A stretch of DNA of 60,000 nucleotides, from assembly GCA_950295325.1 (NCBI GenBank), contig OX485807.1:48144440-48204439 (forward strand), given 5' to 3'. Source of the stretch: Polytrichum commune. Lineage: Eukaryota; Streptophyta; Polytrichopsida; Polytrichales; Polytrichaceae. Below the pieces are notes generated by a model. That model was given only the letters and a program-made list of their open reading frames with translations. It was not told where the DNA came from and did not search any database. This document shows positions 27,311 through 39,125 of this stretch, piece after piece. Every line of letters begins with the position of its first letter. Position 1 is the stretch's first letter. A program made the position numbers and the translations under genes.

Positions 27311-29557
27311 TCATGTCAAGGATCGGATGTACAGGAACAATATGATTGCAAGCACAATGAAGATCCCTGGGACATTGGTATTAGTATGATCTGCTTGCTT
27401 ACTTGGATCGGTGCTGGTGAGAATGGCAGCCCCGCCAAAGAAACAGCTGCCTCCCGCGCTCTTGTATGTTTGATAGTAGTTATTGAAAGCCCAGGACGCA
27501 TGGCTGTCAAGAGTGTTCGGGGTGTAGCAGTTCTGGTTTACTTGGATGGCCGAGCAAATTGATGTGGAGGTACCGCAAGCATAATTTAACGCATCCGTTA
27601 TAGTCGTGTTATCTGAAGCTGGATTTGTAACACACCACGTCCCGGACGAGGGGCTTGAAGCAGGAGTGAGCAAAACAGGAGGAGCACTAGTATTTGTTGC
27701 AGGTGGGGGTGGAGATGGAGGTGGAGGTGGAGAAGGAGAAGGAGTTGAAGAGTTGGTAGCTGGAGGCGAAGGAGCAGCAGGTGGTGAGGGAGAGTATTGA
27801 TTATCTGTGAGCTGTCCAGTGAGGTCGATGCTGTAAACAGGAGTTAAGTCAGGGTAAAGAAGGCCCCAATTGCGCTCGGAAGTAGCTCCAGGCTTGAGGT
27901 CCTCGTTAAACAAAGCGAAGATGTACGTCGGGATAAAGATGCCAGGTCGGAGCGGAGTTCCGACGCTCGTTGTGGACAGGATCTTTCTCACGAGCCGTCG
28001 GTTGTAATTCTCCGCATTAACAATATTCGCGCCGGTTTGCGTTGCATCTCCTTTCGTAGGCCATCCGGTTTCCCCTACCGCGAGGCGTACGTTACCGTAG
28101 CCGAGCTTAGTTGTTGCGGAGTTCACCGCGTCGAGCTGTGCGTCGAGTAAGTTTGTGTAAGTGTAAGCGCCGTCGACGACAGAGTTCGCATTGGCGCCGA
28201 AGAGAGCGTAGTTCAAGCTGATGTCACCGGTGCTACTGGAGTAAGCAAGAAATGGATACACGTTTACGTAGAAGTAGGAGTACGATGAGGAAAGAAAGGA
28301 GAGTAAAGGTTGTATTACTGAAGTAGATATGTCTGTGCGGAAAGCTCCGGTTGAAGGTGGATAGGATGTTGCTAAAACGTCGAGTGCAACCGCCGTGGAG
28401 ATTTTTATGTTGCCTGACCATCCGCGAGTCTTTAAAGAAGTGTAGAGGTTCTGCATTGCGGGAACAAGCTGTGTCCAAGTTGAAGAAAGACTAGAGTCTG
28501 AAAAAATCTCGTTTCCTACCAAGATTGTCACGAAGTTTGTTGCGGGATAGTATGCAGCGATGTTTGTTTGGATCCACGTGTCCGCTGCTGAATTGTTTGC
28601 AGCTATCCCGGCTATTTGATCATTTGGAATTGCCACCACCGTTTCTAATCCACTGTTTGCGAGTGCCGTGAGGATGGCTGCATTTGGATTGAAGATCTTG
28701 ACTCTTCCAATTTTCATAGATTTAATTGCTGCTATTGCAGCCGTCGGCGTCGGTAGATTGTCGCCAAGCGTCCCGTAGTTGATGCCTATATTGTTCGCTT
28801 CCGCCGTATATCCAGTTGCTAAACAAGTCCAACAGAACAATTGCATTTTCAAGATAGCGAAGTCATTGCAATTGTAGCTGAGTTCTCGTATTCAATTTAT
28901 CAAGGAAATTTGCAACAACGAAACAATGTGCACATACACAGTCACTTCCTATGTAACCCTAAGTTGTCCCAGGACGAGTTCAACAACCAGTCACAAATTT
29001 TACAAGGCCTTGGGACAACTTCATGAAGGCTATGAAAATATAATCCAGTAAGCGATTACTCCATATACTACTGAACCATTCCTCTTTAAATTGAGACCAT
29101 TGTCCTCTGCAAAATTCATTTTCCTATGTACTAGATAGCAGTAATGATCATCATTCTGGGTTCCGGTTCTAATTATAATAACGCCACAGATTGTTGCACT
29201 TAAATTCCAAGGTTGAACCATACAGTTCTCTGTTCTGTGAATCTATGGACATTGCCAATTTCTCGGATTCGATTTTTCACTCACATTGATTACATTGACC
29301 TAGACTCTCGCATTCATGTCGCTTACATTGCAAATTTAATCGAGTTTGTGTGAATCAACAATCAAAAGATATTTCAGGAAAGCGCAATTACAAGATGAAG
29401 ATTACTCGTAATGGAAGGAAGTCTTACTCGATTGCGCTTCGCATTGGAAGTGCCATAGCGTCAAGCACACAAGTATTCCCAAGAGATGCAATGTTCTTGA
29501 TCCGTATCGGCATTTGAATCTCGGCGCGCTCCCGGATGCTTTCCGTTCTGCTGCCAT
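27311..29557 (-). CDS. GH17 glucan endo-1,3-beta-glucosidase with X8 domain, probably GPI-anchored
   Basis: Exon 1 is 29557-29428, exon 2 is 28818-27311, and the intron is 609 bp (A|GTAAGA ... TTTAG|CA). The in-phase splice gives 545 residues. The ATG is the first Met after an in-frame TGA. A hydrophobic signal segment (about 23-37, LHLLGILVCLTLW) is followed by CEAQS. The GH17 domain begins GINYG at 55-59. The acid/base Glu is E147 (VGNEIF) and the nucleophile E293 (GETGWP), both intact. A Ser/Pro-rich linker (about 384-436) leads to an X8/CBM43 domain (W438-C439, with Cys also at 458, 465, 474 and 502). A hydrophobic tail (about 526-542) looks like a GPI-anchor signal. Plant members cut callose at the cell wall and plasmodesmata. 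The reading frame is undamaged. Family assignment is firm; the anchor and any plasmodesmal role are inferred. Confidence 0.93.
28819..29427 (-). other. Intron of the GH17 gene
   Basis: The boundaries are GTAAGA at the 5' side (29427) and GTTTAG at the 3' side (28819). The intron falls just after the signal peptide, a usual intron position in plant GH17 genes. If unspliced, exon 2 would start at an internal Met (28852) with no usable signal peptide, which is why the upstream exon was sought and chosen. Confidence 0.85.
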
Positions 29558-30666
29558 TTCTGCACTCTTGCTACAGAGAGCTCCGAATCAAGAACTCTAC
29601 CTCCCAGCACTAGCAACGTTTTCCCCTCGAATCTCCAGTTTCTAACTGGAAATAATTTCTGACACTTCTAATGAAGAGAGAGAAGCTAGCTGAAGCATGA
29701 ATGGACATGCACGCAGAGGGGATTAAAGACATCAATCGATCGATCAAGTGTTTCCCGAGTTAACTGAGCTCTAGGAAATTAGTTTCGTCGACATACAACT
29801 GTTACTAGACAATTATTTGAGAAGCTTTAAGCACTCTTCACAACACCTCCGAGTAGCTTGCATAAGAAGTTGAGCAATGGACGTGTGCTTCAAGCATATG
29901 ATTGATATCTACGTTCTGGTGAGCTTGCATTCACTTGATCTCAACTGCAAAAGGAAGAGTTGAAACTTCACAGATCAACTTTAGCTGCACCTTGTCAAAG
30001 CACGAAGACAGATTTGAATTTTGAGGTCTGCTAAGAGACACTTATAGCGAACTCGCCCGCCCGTGGATAAAAATACTCTCAAACAAAACCATCTGATCGT
30101 TGATTTTGTCTAAGCATGCTACAAACTGTCAAGCGCCTGAATGTAAGACGACAATTTCGAACGTCTTTCCTATTCAGTTACTCTCCATCATCTCACCTTT
30201 CAATTGTATGAAATTTCAATCCTAGACTTCTAGTTCAGTACCTGGTGCAGAGAGATGCTACTCCATTTGCGATTCCTGTTGCTCCTAAGAGCATGTGCTC
30301 AGTCAAAACTGGATTTGGCTTGCACTGATGATAGATGGGCCCACACCTTGTGAACACCGGTGTTGATGAGCAAGGCTACATTCCTCTTGTGATGAAATCA
30401 ACCGTTCAGGGAGTTTAAACACTCAAGGAGTTCAAGGATAATAAATTTCAACTAAAGCAACATGAATGACTGACTGCGATGGGAGTGGCATTCATGATCC
30501 AGTTGATGTTGGCGCTGCCCTTTGCAGTGACCCCTTGTTGGTGTGATGCAGGTTTCGAGGAACTCTAATAAGAAACGCTGGAAGGCTTGGTGGGCTAAGT
30601 ATTCGTGACAGGCGAACTTGGTGAAACCAATGGGACGAAGTGATCCAAGGCGATGGGTCGTTTAGG
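29558..30666. other. Upstream region of the GH17 gene
   Basis: It must contain the GH17 5' leader and promoter, read on the - strand. No clear TATA box at a sensible distance was identified. GC content is higher than in the flanking repeats and no repeat copies are seen. A short open stretch on the + strand near 30335-30417 has no recognised domain. Confidence 0.5.
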
Positions 30667-31260
30667 GTGGGCTTACACTAGTTACGGTCCAAGGTTTGTC
30701 CAAGACCAAAGAAACTCCAAAGTCGAGCAATCCTATTGGTCGAGATCTAACTTTGGACCCAAGGAGTTTTACACTAGGGTCTGAGTCCAAAGTAAGTACA
30801 GTTGGGGTGGCGCTAATTTGGCTTCACTTTTTCACGAAATCTCTTCTATGGTGTTCACTTAAGGATAAACTCGTCCTGGTTTGAAAACTTAATCCTCAAG
30901 CTCTCCTTGGTCCCCACGCAAGAAAATACTCCTTCTTGTTTGAGAGACCAATCTTCGAGCTTGGGTCCAATCTTGAGTCCCAATGTACAGTCCATTAAGG
31001 GTGTTCTAGTCCCCAAGTTTCTTGGACCCAGGTCCTAATTGAGTGTGGGTTTACAGTAGGGTCCCAAATCAAAGAAACTTCAAAATATAGGGATCGTATT
31101 GGTCAAGAGCCAAATTATGGACCCAAGAGTTTAAACTAGTACATGGGTGTAGGGTATGAAAGGATGAACTAGATCTAATGTGCAATCACTTTCCTGCATC
31201 ATCTTGCTAGTCCCCACTCAAGAAGCTACTCCTCCTAGGGTTAAGAAACAAATATTTAAG
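30667..31260. repeat. Diverged tandem duplication of a dispersed repeat
   Basis: GTGGGCTTACACTAGT at 30667 and GTGGGTTTACAGTAGG at 31045 begin related blocks (period about 378 bp) that share CAAAGAAACTxCAAA, ATTGGTC and TTxTGGACCCAA. A trailing part, TACTCCT...AAGCTTG, also occurs twice (about 30925 and 31220). A related fragment lies at about 59235-59300. Confidence 0.65.
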
Positions 31261-33632
31261 CTTGCCATTATCAAGCTTGAGTCCAAGTTGGATTGCAAGA
31301 AGCATGTATTCACAATATACAATATGAATACATGATACATGTATGTTGTATGCATTTTGTACACCAAATATTAAACACATGCTTGTACTCCATATCTTTT
31401 TAATGCACCATGATAATTAAATGTATATTATTCTACTTCTCCACATTATATTGTACGTTAATAGGAAAATCAACATTCCAAACGTAATATTTCTAAAAGA
31501 TCAACTCAATACATTTTACTGCTACTTTGTAGCATTTTAATAGTTTCCTTAGTATTGCACTCCAACATGTATTTGGATGTGTTCTAAATATATAAAATAC
31601 AAATAATACACGTAGCAATGTATCAATGTACTAATTCCATGCTTGATGATCCGGCACACTTCACCTTCACATTACATGATTGGCAGAATTCCTTGGGCGA
31701 CTCACGCCCCAATCACACCAAACTTCCCGTCCGGTTCCAGCCTTGAAATTGCTGGGGAATATGTTCAGAAATAGATGTTGGCCCACCACTTTTCACACTA
31801 TTACAACCGGAGACGTTGATGACTGGTGTGATGAGCCCCCTCAAAAGGAATCATAGCATCCATACCAAGGGTTGCATGGGAGGTCTCGTTACAACCTATC
31901 CCCTATAGGTTTATGAAGTAAATGGATTTCACGCTAGACGAGAACATGAGCTCCAATACTACTTCAAAACCAACTCAACGTAAGAAAGAAGTTGCATAAA
32001 CGTAAAGGCTTTCCCAACACATCAACCTTCAACTACACATGAATACCACACACCAATTGACACGTGAACGGTTTGTGACAACCACCGGCTATAACCTATC
32101 CCCTACAATATGTGTATAAGTGTATCGTCAAATCTCACTAGACTTACCTCACGGTCTCTCATAGTGTTAATGCTAGGATCAAATCGGCTTTTAAAAAAAA
32201 AAGGACTTTTCCACACTATAATTTAGAACGGCCTCTTGAACGTTTTAACCTCATGCGATGCCATGAAAACGGTTGGGGGGGGGGGGCATGAGACAAGAAT
32301 CTTGGAATCTCTAAACTTCTCAAAAGTGGTGGGGGCCGAATAGTTCTAAAAATGCACTAGGCTATTTAGGGTTGAAATTTCCCCGGGGTCGATGTTTCCG
32401 GAGCATATTGGGTGCGGTATTTCGTTCGATGAGTGCTAGAAACGGGGGAGGTCCGGGAGGTGGACTAGCTGGATTTGGTGGAATATTCCTTCACCAATTG
32501 AGCTGAAGGCTGTGCTTATTTTGATTTTGTCCACAATGTGGATGCAAATAATGCATTTAACATACGAGTGGATTGGACTTCCCCGGGGTCTATGTATAAG
32601 TGTAAGAGTATTACACGTTGTAATGTACACCAAGGAGAGAGAGAGAGGGGGGGGGGATTATCGTATACAAAGTGTACGTAACATTCACATAAAAGTCCGT
32701 AAATGATATGCAGCCCAAAGGTTGATTTTCTTAGATAATTTGACACTAGAACTCGTTTTAAATGACCATGAAGGTGATTTGAGATGAATCAACATCAAAC
32801 TTATAGGGGGGGGGAGGGGTTTCAAGTTGTTATGTTGGATGGATGAGAGGTATGCTCATATACAATAGTCCCCTCTCTTTGTACACCAAACACTAACATA
32901 GAGGGTGTTGAATTGGGTAATATTTACATTGGAGGGGAGTAGTCTCATTCTATGTTCCACATGTTCACTCTGTATGAGCTTTATAAACTATGAGTTCCAT
33001 GATCAATACTAGTTATCTCATAACACAAGAGGCTTTTACATAGAAATAGTTGAAGCTAAGATGTAATTTGGTCAAAGATTGTGGGGTATTGATGGTGAAT
33101 TTGCTTATAGAGGAGTTAGAGCTCACTCCTCTAAAAGTTGAATATTTGAAGGGGCCGAAAGGTTTTAGAGGGGAGAGAGCACCTCAAATTTGTGATAATA
33201 AGAACGTGTGGAAACCCATTTTGTTAAAGTTCTCTTGTGAATTTGGGGGTTAGAGTTTACATGGGTCTATATTGAAAACTTGTGAACATGTTCTATGGTG
33301 TGTCATATGTGACACCCATGTTGTGGGCACTACCAACTCCACATAAAAATTCGGGCCGTTGGATCCGATTGACATTTGTTTCACTTGGTTAGCGATTGCG
33401 AATCACAGAGAGTATCATTTCAAGTTTCGGTTTCGCAATTGCGATGCAAAAGTTATAACATGCCAATGTGAAGATACTCGTTTTCTTGAAGTGATCACAT
33501 AGAGCCTCCCAACCATGTTCATCATTGAACCCATACATGGTGATCTAAACTCTCCAGGGGTCCCTAGTGGAAGGTGTGTCATGGATTGTGGGCAAGAGGC
33601 CAAACTGAAGGCTACTATCTTTCTCTTTCATA
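31261..33632. other. Intergenic with repeat fragments
   Basis: It holds poly-G runs (about 32276-32287, 32647-32656 and 32808-32813), a fragment of the 9240-type element ending at 32857, and a direct repeat whose halves start near 33493 and 33634 (ACCATGTTCATCATTGAACC and ACAATGTTCATTGTTGAACC). No gene was recognised. Confidence 0.45.
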
Positions 33633-33820
33633 AGTGACCACACAAGCCATTCCAACAATGTTCATTGTTGAACCCTCCATAAAATGATGTCTAAATTTTG
33701 AACACCTAATCCAATCTCATTGTAACACGTGTCATTTTTTGGATGTTTGTTCTTACATACAAGCTTTGCCATATTCCACAAATATAGGCATTCCATTAGA
33801 AAATCAAGTGACCACATACA
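33633..33820. repeat. Diverged single unit related to the satellite array
   Basis: It contains CCAATCTCATTGTAACACGT (33711-33730), then CATACAAGCTTTGCCATATTCC and a closing GTGACCACAT, in the same order as the units of the 35195-37142 array. It differs clearly from all array units, so it looks like an older unit outside the array. Confidence 0.7.
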
Positions 33821-34323
33821 ACCTTACTTACATGACCTTCGAAGAGAGTTGTGGATATATGTGAACGAGGAAGTCATGATAAGGATTGATAGAAGGGAAC
33901 ATTAACCAGTGTCGGCCACACTTAAATGCACCCCCGGTCGGCCATATACGTGCATCTTGGAGACAAAATGTGAGTAACAGTGTGCTCAGAAAATGGGGTG
34001 ATATTGGATATGATCAGAAGGAAATGTAGAATCCTTTATAAAAAAAAATGACTTAAAAGAGTTTGGAGTCATCAACTTTTACCTAGAAATGAGTCCGGGC
34101 AAGGGTTAAATGTCTTGCTCTTGGAGCTAGGCCCCATCGACTTCACCCAATGTGAAAACACAGTCAACTATATTATTACACGGCAAGTCTTTTCTTTACT
34201 AGCTATTTCGACTCCGGAAGGGCACTAATATAGTCCTATTAATGTGGGTCACATTAATTTTGAATCCATTCTAAATTTATAATAATAAATTAGTATGGAT
34301 AACAATAATGGTTTGTCAAGAAC

Positions 34324-34579
34324 ATGATAAATTCAACGACTTTGTCATTGGAGACTTAAATGACGTGCGTGGGTCACTATGAAATTGAACCCCCTACACA
34401 CGAGAAGTTTGTAGAAAAACACAAATGTATACATACTAATGGCATGCTAGAAAATGAACTTAGGTAATTATACTAAGCTTTCCAATTTAATTTGATATTT
34501 ATACATGAATTACATAAAGTCTTTATTACATATACAATCTATTTTTGCTTTCCAATGACAAAGTCGTTGAATTTATCAT
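34324..34579. mobile_element. 256-bp element with perfect 28-bp inverted ends
   Basis: ATGATAAATTCAACGACTTT... (34324-34351) is exactly reverse-complemented at 34552-34579. The interior is AT-rich and non-coding. No target duplication is evident, so the superfamily is unknown. Perfect arms suggest a young element or gene conversion between the arms. Confidence 0.65.
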
Positions 34580-35194
34580 TCATACATAGCAAGTAACTCA
34601 ATGATTGCGTCAAACAAACAAAGACAAGAGCACGTTGTCTTAGCTACAATATGGAGAGCAAAACTCAAGGTAGCCCATGAGCGCTTTAAGAGCCTGCAAT
34701 TGGTAAAGACCTAGAACCCTGACAAAATTGGACAAGGTAGTCATTAAGGACTATCGGCGTATGACAACAATAGACAATTACGTGGATTGGATGAAACTAA
34801 CACGCCTATTGTCAATTTCATTCTCAAAACCTCAAGGTTTCCTTTTGTACATCTACATTTACTTCAAAATTCTTAGTAGCCTTCTAAATATACACACTAG
34901 AGAAAAACAATATCTCTTGCTTATGTATACTTTGTACGCTAATGCCTCAAATAATACCCCTTCTTACACTCATGTTAGTTCGTACGTGGTATGAAGAGTC
35001 TATCCCTTGAGGATTTTCCACGTACAGTAATAGGACTATTTAGTGTAGCATCACGGATACCAAAACTTGTCTAATGTGATATAATGGAGTTGTATTAGCC
35101 ACAGTCCATGGCAAGCATGTTCAACTAGACTCCTTCATCCTAGTAAGACTAGTGGGTGGGAAACTTGCTACCTACACTGATTCCAGACTCAATA

Positions 35195-37142
35195 AAAAGA
35201 GTAGTTACATCACTTTACGATAGTCCAATCTCATTGTAACACATGTCTCTTGAATTGGTGTCCACTCTTAATTACAAGCCTTACTATTTATTACTCCAAT
35301 ATAAGGTAAGTGTCTGCTAAAGAAGAAGAAGAGTGACCACATGATGAAAAAAGAGTAGTTAGAACTACATGTCACCTTACAGTAGTTTAATCTCATTGTA
35401 ACACGTGCCTCTTGAACTAGTGCCCACTCTTAACTACAAGCCTTGCTATTTACCACTCCAATATGAGGTAAGTGTTTGTTGAAGAAGAAGAAGAGTGACC
35501 ACAGCATGAAAAAAGAGTAGCTAGAACTACAAATCACCTTACGGTAGTCCAATCTCATTGTAACACGTGTCTCTTGAATTCGTGTCCATTCTTAACTACA
35601 AGCCTTGCTATTTACCACTCCAATATGAGGTAAGTGTCTGTTGAAGAAGAAGAAGAAGAGTGACCACAGAATGAAAAAAGAGTAGCTAGAACTACAAATC
35701 ACCTTACGGTAGTCCAATCTCATTGTAACACGTGTCTCTTGAATTCGTGTCCATTCTTAACTACAAGCCTTGCTATTTACCACTCCAATATGAGGTAAGT
35801 GTTTGTTGAAGAAGAAGAAGAGTGACCACAGCATGAAAAAAGAGTAGCTAGAACTACAAATCACCTTACGGTAGTCCAATCTCATTGTAACACGTGTCTC
35901 TTGAATTCGTGTCCATTCTTAACTACAAGCCTTGCTATTTACCACTCCAATATGAGGTAAGTGTCTGTTGAAGAAGAAGAAGAAGAGTGACCACAGAATG
36001 AAAAAAGAGTAGCTAGAACTACAAATCACCTTACGGTAGTCCAATCTCATTGTAACACGTGTCTCTTGAATTCGTGTCCATTCTTAACTACAAGCCTTGC
36101 TATTTACCACTCCAATATGAGGTAAGTGTTTGTTGAAGAAGAAGAAGAGTGACCACAGAATGGAAAAAGAGTAGCTAGAGCTACACATCACCTTACAGTA
36201 GTCCAATCTCATTGTAACACGTGTCTCTTGAATTCGTGTCCATTCTTAACTACAAGCCTTGCTATTTACCACTCCAATATGAGGTAAGTGTCTGTTGAAG
36301 AAGAAGAAGAGTGACCACAGAATGAAAAAAGAGTAGCTAGAACTACAAATCACCTTACAGTAGTCCAATCTCATTGTAACACGTGTCTCTTGAATTCGTG
36401 TCCATTCTTAACTACAAGCCTTGCTATTTACCACTCCAATATGAGGTAAGTGTTTGTTGAAGAAGAAGAAGAGTGACCACAGCATGAAAAAAGAGTAGCT
36501 AGAACTACAAATCACCTTACAGTAGTCCAATCTCATTGTAACACGTGTCTCTTGAATTCGTGTCCATTCTTAACTACAAGCCTTGCTATTTACCACTCCA
36601 ATATGAGGTAAGTGTCTGTTGAAGAAGAAGAAGAAGAGTGACCACAGAATGAAAAAAGAGTAGCTAGAACTACAAATCACCTTACGGTAGTCCAATCTCA
36701 TTGTAACACGTGTCTCTTGAATTCGTGTCCATTCTTAACTACAAGCCTTGCTATTTACCACTCCAATATGAGGTAAGTGTTTGTTGAAGAAGAAGAAGAG
36801 TGACCACAGCATGAAAAAAGAGTAGCTAGAACTACAAATCACCTTACGGTAGTCCAATCTCATTGTAACACGTGTCTCTTGAATTCGTGTCCATTCTTAA
36901 CTACAAGCCTTGCTATTTACCACTCCAATATGAGGTAAGTGTCTGTTGAAGAAGAAGAAGAAGAGTGACCACAGAATGAAAAAAGAGTAGCTAGAACTAC
37001 AAATCACCTTACGGTAGTCCAATCTCATTGTAACACGTGTCTCTTGAATTTGTGTCCATTCTTAACTACAAGCCTTGCTATTTACCACTCCACTATAAGA
37101 TAGGTGTGCGATGAAGAAGAAGAAGAGTGACCACATAATGAA
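35195..37142. repeat. Satellite-like tandem array, about 12 units of 162/165 bp
   Basis: CCAATCTCATTG marks unit starts at 35225, 35387, 35549, 35714, 35876, 36041, 36203, 36365, 36527, 36692, 36854 and 37019. The length difference comes from one GAA triplet in a GAA run. Odd units read AAGTGTCTG and even ones AAGTGTTTG; several of the even ones also have ACAGCATG where odd ones have ACAGAATG, a two-unit higher-order pattern. Most units carry AACACGTGTC (a G-box core). Inner units are nearly identical; the first two and the last are more diverged. Confidence 0.95.
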
Positions 37143-37500
37143 AGGCCCCGCAAACCTAAGAACCTAAGAATCGGTCCCATGGCAATATTGAACGGTGGTT
37201 CTCGAGGGAATTTTCTTTTGTGTTTTTGAACACACACACGGATAAACCTTCCTTCCTTCGACCGTTTGATTTTCTCAAGCTCGGGAAGAGACTCGAGCTC
37301 GGGTTTCGATCGATTTTTTCCACCGGCAACCGCATCCCATTTGGCGACCGTCTTTTTGGCAAATTCGTTGCGGTTGGTTTTGTGGCTCAAGCGTTTCCCA
37401 CCGGAACAAGCTTCCCCCAGCAGTCTTTTGAGCTGCCAATTTGGAGCCCCACAAATGGGGCTTGAATTAAGGCTCCCACTTTTATGATACATTCCCCACT
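37143..37500 (-). other. GC-richer island with a 136-codon open frame
   Basis: An open frame runs from 37492 to 37082 on the - strand and overlaps the end of the array. The part outside the array (37492 to about 37150) encodes a basic stretch rich in Lys and Arg, with no recognised domain. The local base composition differs from both flanks. It could be a captured gene fragment or chance. Confidence 0.25.
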
Positions 37501-37548
37501 TTGTTTGTCACCGAATATGGTGTCAATTAGTAAGGGCCCGAGCTAGTA

Positions 37549-37769
37549 CACCCGTTATCCCAATTAGTGTGTTTTGAAAGTCGGAGTTGCGCGGTGCCAA
37601 TAACGTCTCACTCGGGACCTCGATTTTTAATAACAAAAGCTCAATAGATCGTTCGGACATTGTAGGATGTAAACAACGTTGCTTGGTAAAAAATATTACA
37701 TTCTCGGTAAATGTTATAGCGTTGAGTAACTCCAAATAGTCACACGCATCGATTGGGATGATCCAATGG
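37549..37769. mobile_element. Family-2 TA-target MITE, 221 bp
   Basis: The left end CACCCGTTATCCCAATTAGT follows TA at 37547-37548. The right end (inward CATTGGATCATCCCAATCGA, preceded by one extra base) is followed by TA. The interior matches 59696-59912 (CGGAGTTGC, AAAGCTCAATxGA, CTTGCTTGGT, CTCCAAATA). Confidence 0.75.
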
Positions 37770-38190
37770 TACTAAGACGCCCGCCTCTTTGAGTTGGACG
37801 TCTACTATTATTACCTGAGGTGAAAATGCAATTTTATTACAGCATATACATATATAGATGTAGATATAGTTTTATTCATATAATGGACAAATGCGCGGTG
37901 CCAATAACGTCTTACTCAAGACTTCGATTTTTACTAACGAAAGCTCAATAGATTGTTCATGCATTGTAGAATATAAACGACCTTGCTTGGTAAAAAATTT
38001 ACATTCTCAGTAAATGTTCTACAGTTGTGTAACTCCAAATAATCACATGCATCGATTGGGATGATCAATCATACTAAGACGTCCACCTCTTTGAGTTGGG
38101 TCCCTACTACTATTACCCGAGGTGAAAATGCAATTTCATTACGTCATATATATATAGATACAATTTTATTCATATAATGGAAAATTTGAC
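37589..38190. repeat. Tandem duplication of half a MITE plus its flank, period 304 bp
   Basis: GCGCGGTGCCAATAACGTCT starts at 37589 and again at 37893. The duplicated block covers the right three quarters of the family-2 MITE and the adjoining sequence (CTAAGAC...TCTTTGAGTTGG, ATTACCxGAGGTGAAAATGC, TTTTATTCATATAATGGA). The duplication must therefore postdate the MITE insertion. Confidence 0.85.
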
Positions 38191-39081
38191 TGCGAAATTA
38201 GCATGAGAAAACTGGAACTAGTGTAAACAGACCCACTTGAGATGAGTAAACTACAAGCTTATGGAGTGCGTGTTTCGACTGGACCCTCTTCACCTTGGTA
38301 ACAGTGAGAAAGACCCAGCTCAAAGAGGTGGGCGTCTAGCCTTGGCCAAGTGACGGGCCCACTAATTCCGGAGTCCACACCAATACCCTCACCAAAGTAC
38401 ACTACAGACCACATGATCGGTGGGATGGCCAAGTTGGAATTTGCAAACCCATTTGAGGGAGACTACGTAGAACTAGTATGGGCGGGACTTGCAAGCAACA
38501 ACAATGAGTCGTCCATGTCACAAGTGTTGTGGGTGAAGGCGAAAGTATGTCCAAGTTAGTAGGTTGGTTCGTGGCCCAACGGGTACTAATAATTGGGTGG
38601 GAATCTTTTACGTTTTTTCTCCGTCAACTACAGTCTAATAATAAAGAACGATGTGCATGGCACATGGTCATAAAGGAGTGCGTGGCATATCCAACTTTGG
38701 AGATGGAAGGAAAAAAAGGGGTGGGTTGCCATAGGTATCCAAGGGGGCTTTTACATAGGTGGAGGAAGGCCCTTGCCTTATGATCCATCTATGGATGGTG
38801 CACCGTTGTTGTTATCCATGTTCACACACACATATATATATATAAGCATCATAATAAAAATAAAAATAAAAATAAAAATCCCATAGACAAAAAAACAAAA
38901 AAACAAAAAAACAAAAAAATATATACCTTTTTATGTATCTCCATCTTGTTGTTAACTTTATCCACAGATTTCACAACATCTCTCATGCATCCAAATGGCC
39001 CAAATGGCTCCGACCTCATCATGTGTTATAACGTATGATAATTTCTCTTTTTACAACAATAAGCCATACCATACCATGACA

Positions 39082-39125
39082 TGTGTGTGTGTGTGTGCGT
39101 GCGCGCGCGCGCGCGTGTGTACACA
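39082..39125. repeat. Alternating TG/CG tract, Z-DNA-prone
   Basis: About 44 bases of strictly alternating pyrimidine and purine pass from TG through GC/CG repeats and back to TG. The CG core is unusual in an AT-rich plant intergenic region. Confidence 0.85.

Noticed and set aside
28819-28852. Start of the glucanase at the internal Met at 28852
   Set aside because: That Met is upstream of a good acceptor in intron sequence and gives no proper signal peptide. The exon at 29557-29428 gives a signal peptide and an in-phase splice.
30335-30417. Short open stretch upstream of the glucanase as an exon
   Set aside because: About 27 codons with no splice sites or domain that would tie it to a gene.
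35195-37142. CRISPR-like array
   Set aside because: Units are contiguous 162/165-bp repeats without unique spacers, and the window is plant nuclear DNA. It is a tandem satellite-type array.
37082-37492. 136-codon - strand frame as a gene
   Set aside because: Its last part runs through the satellite array and the rest has no recognisable domain. Listed only as an island of odd composition.
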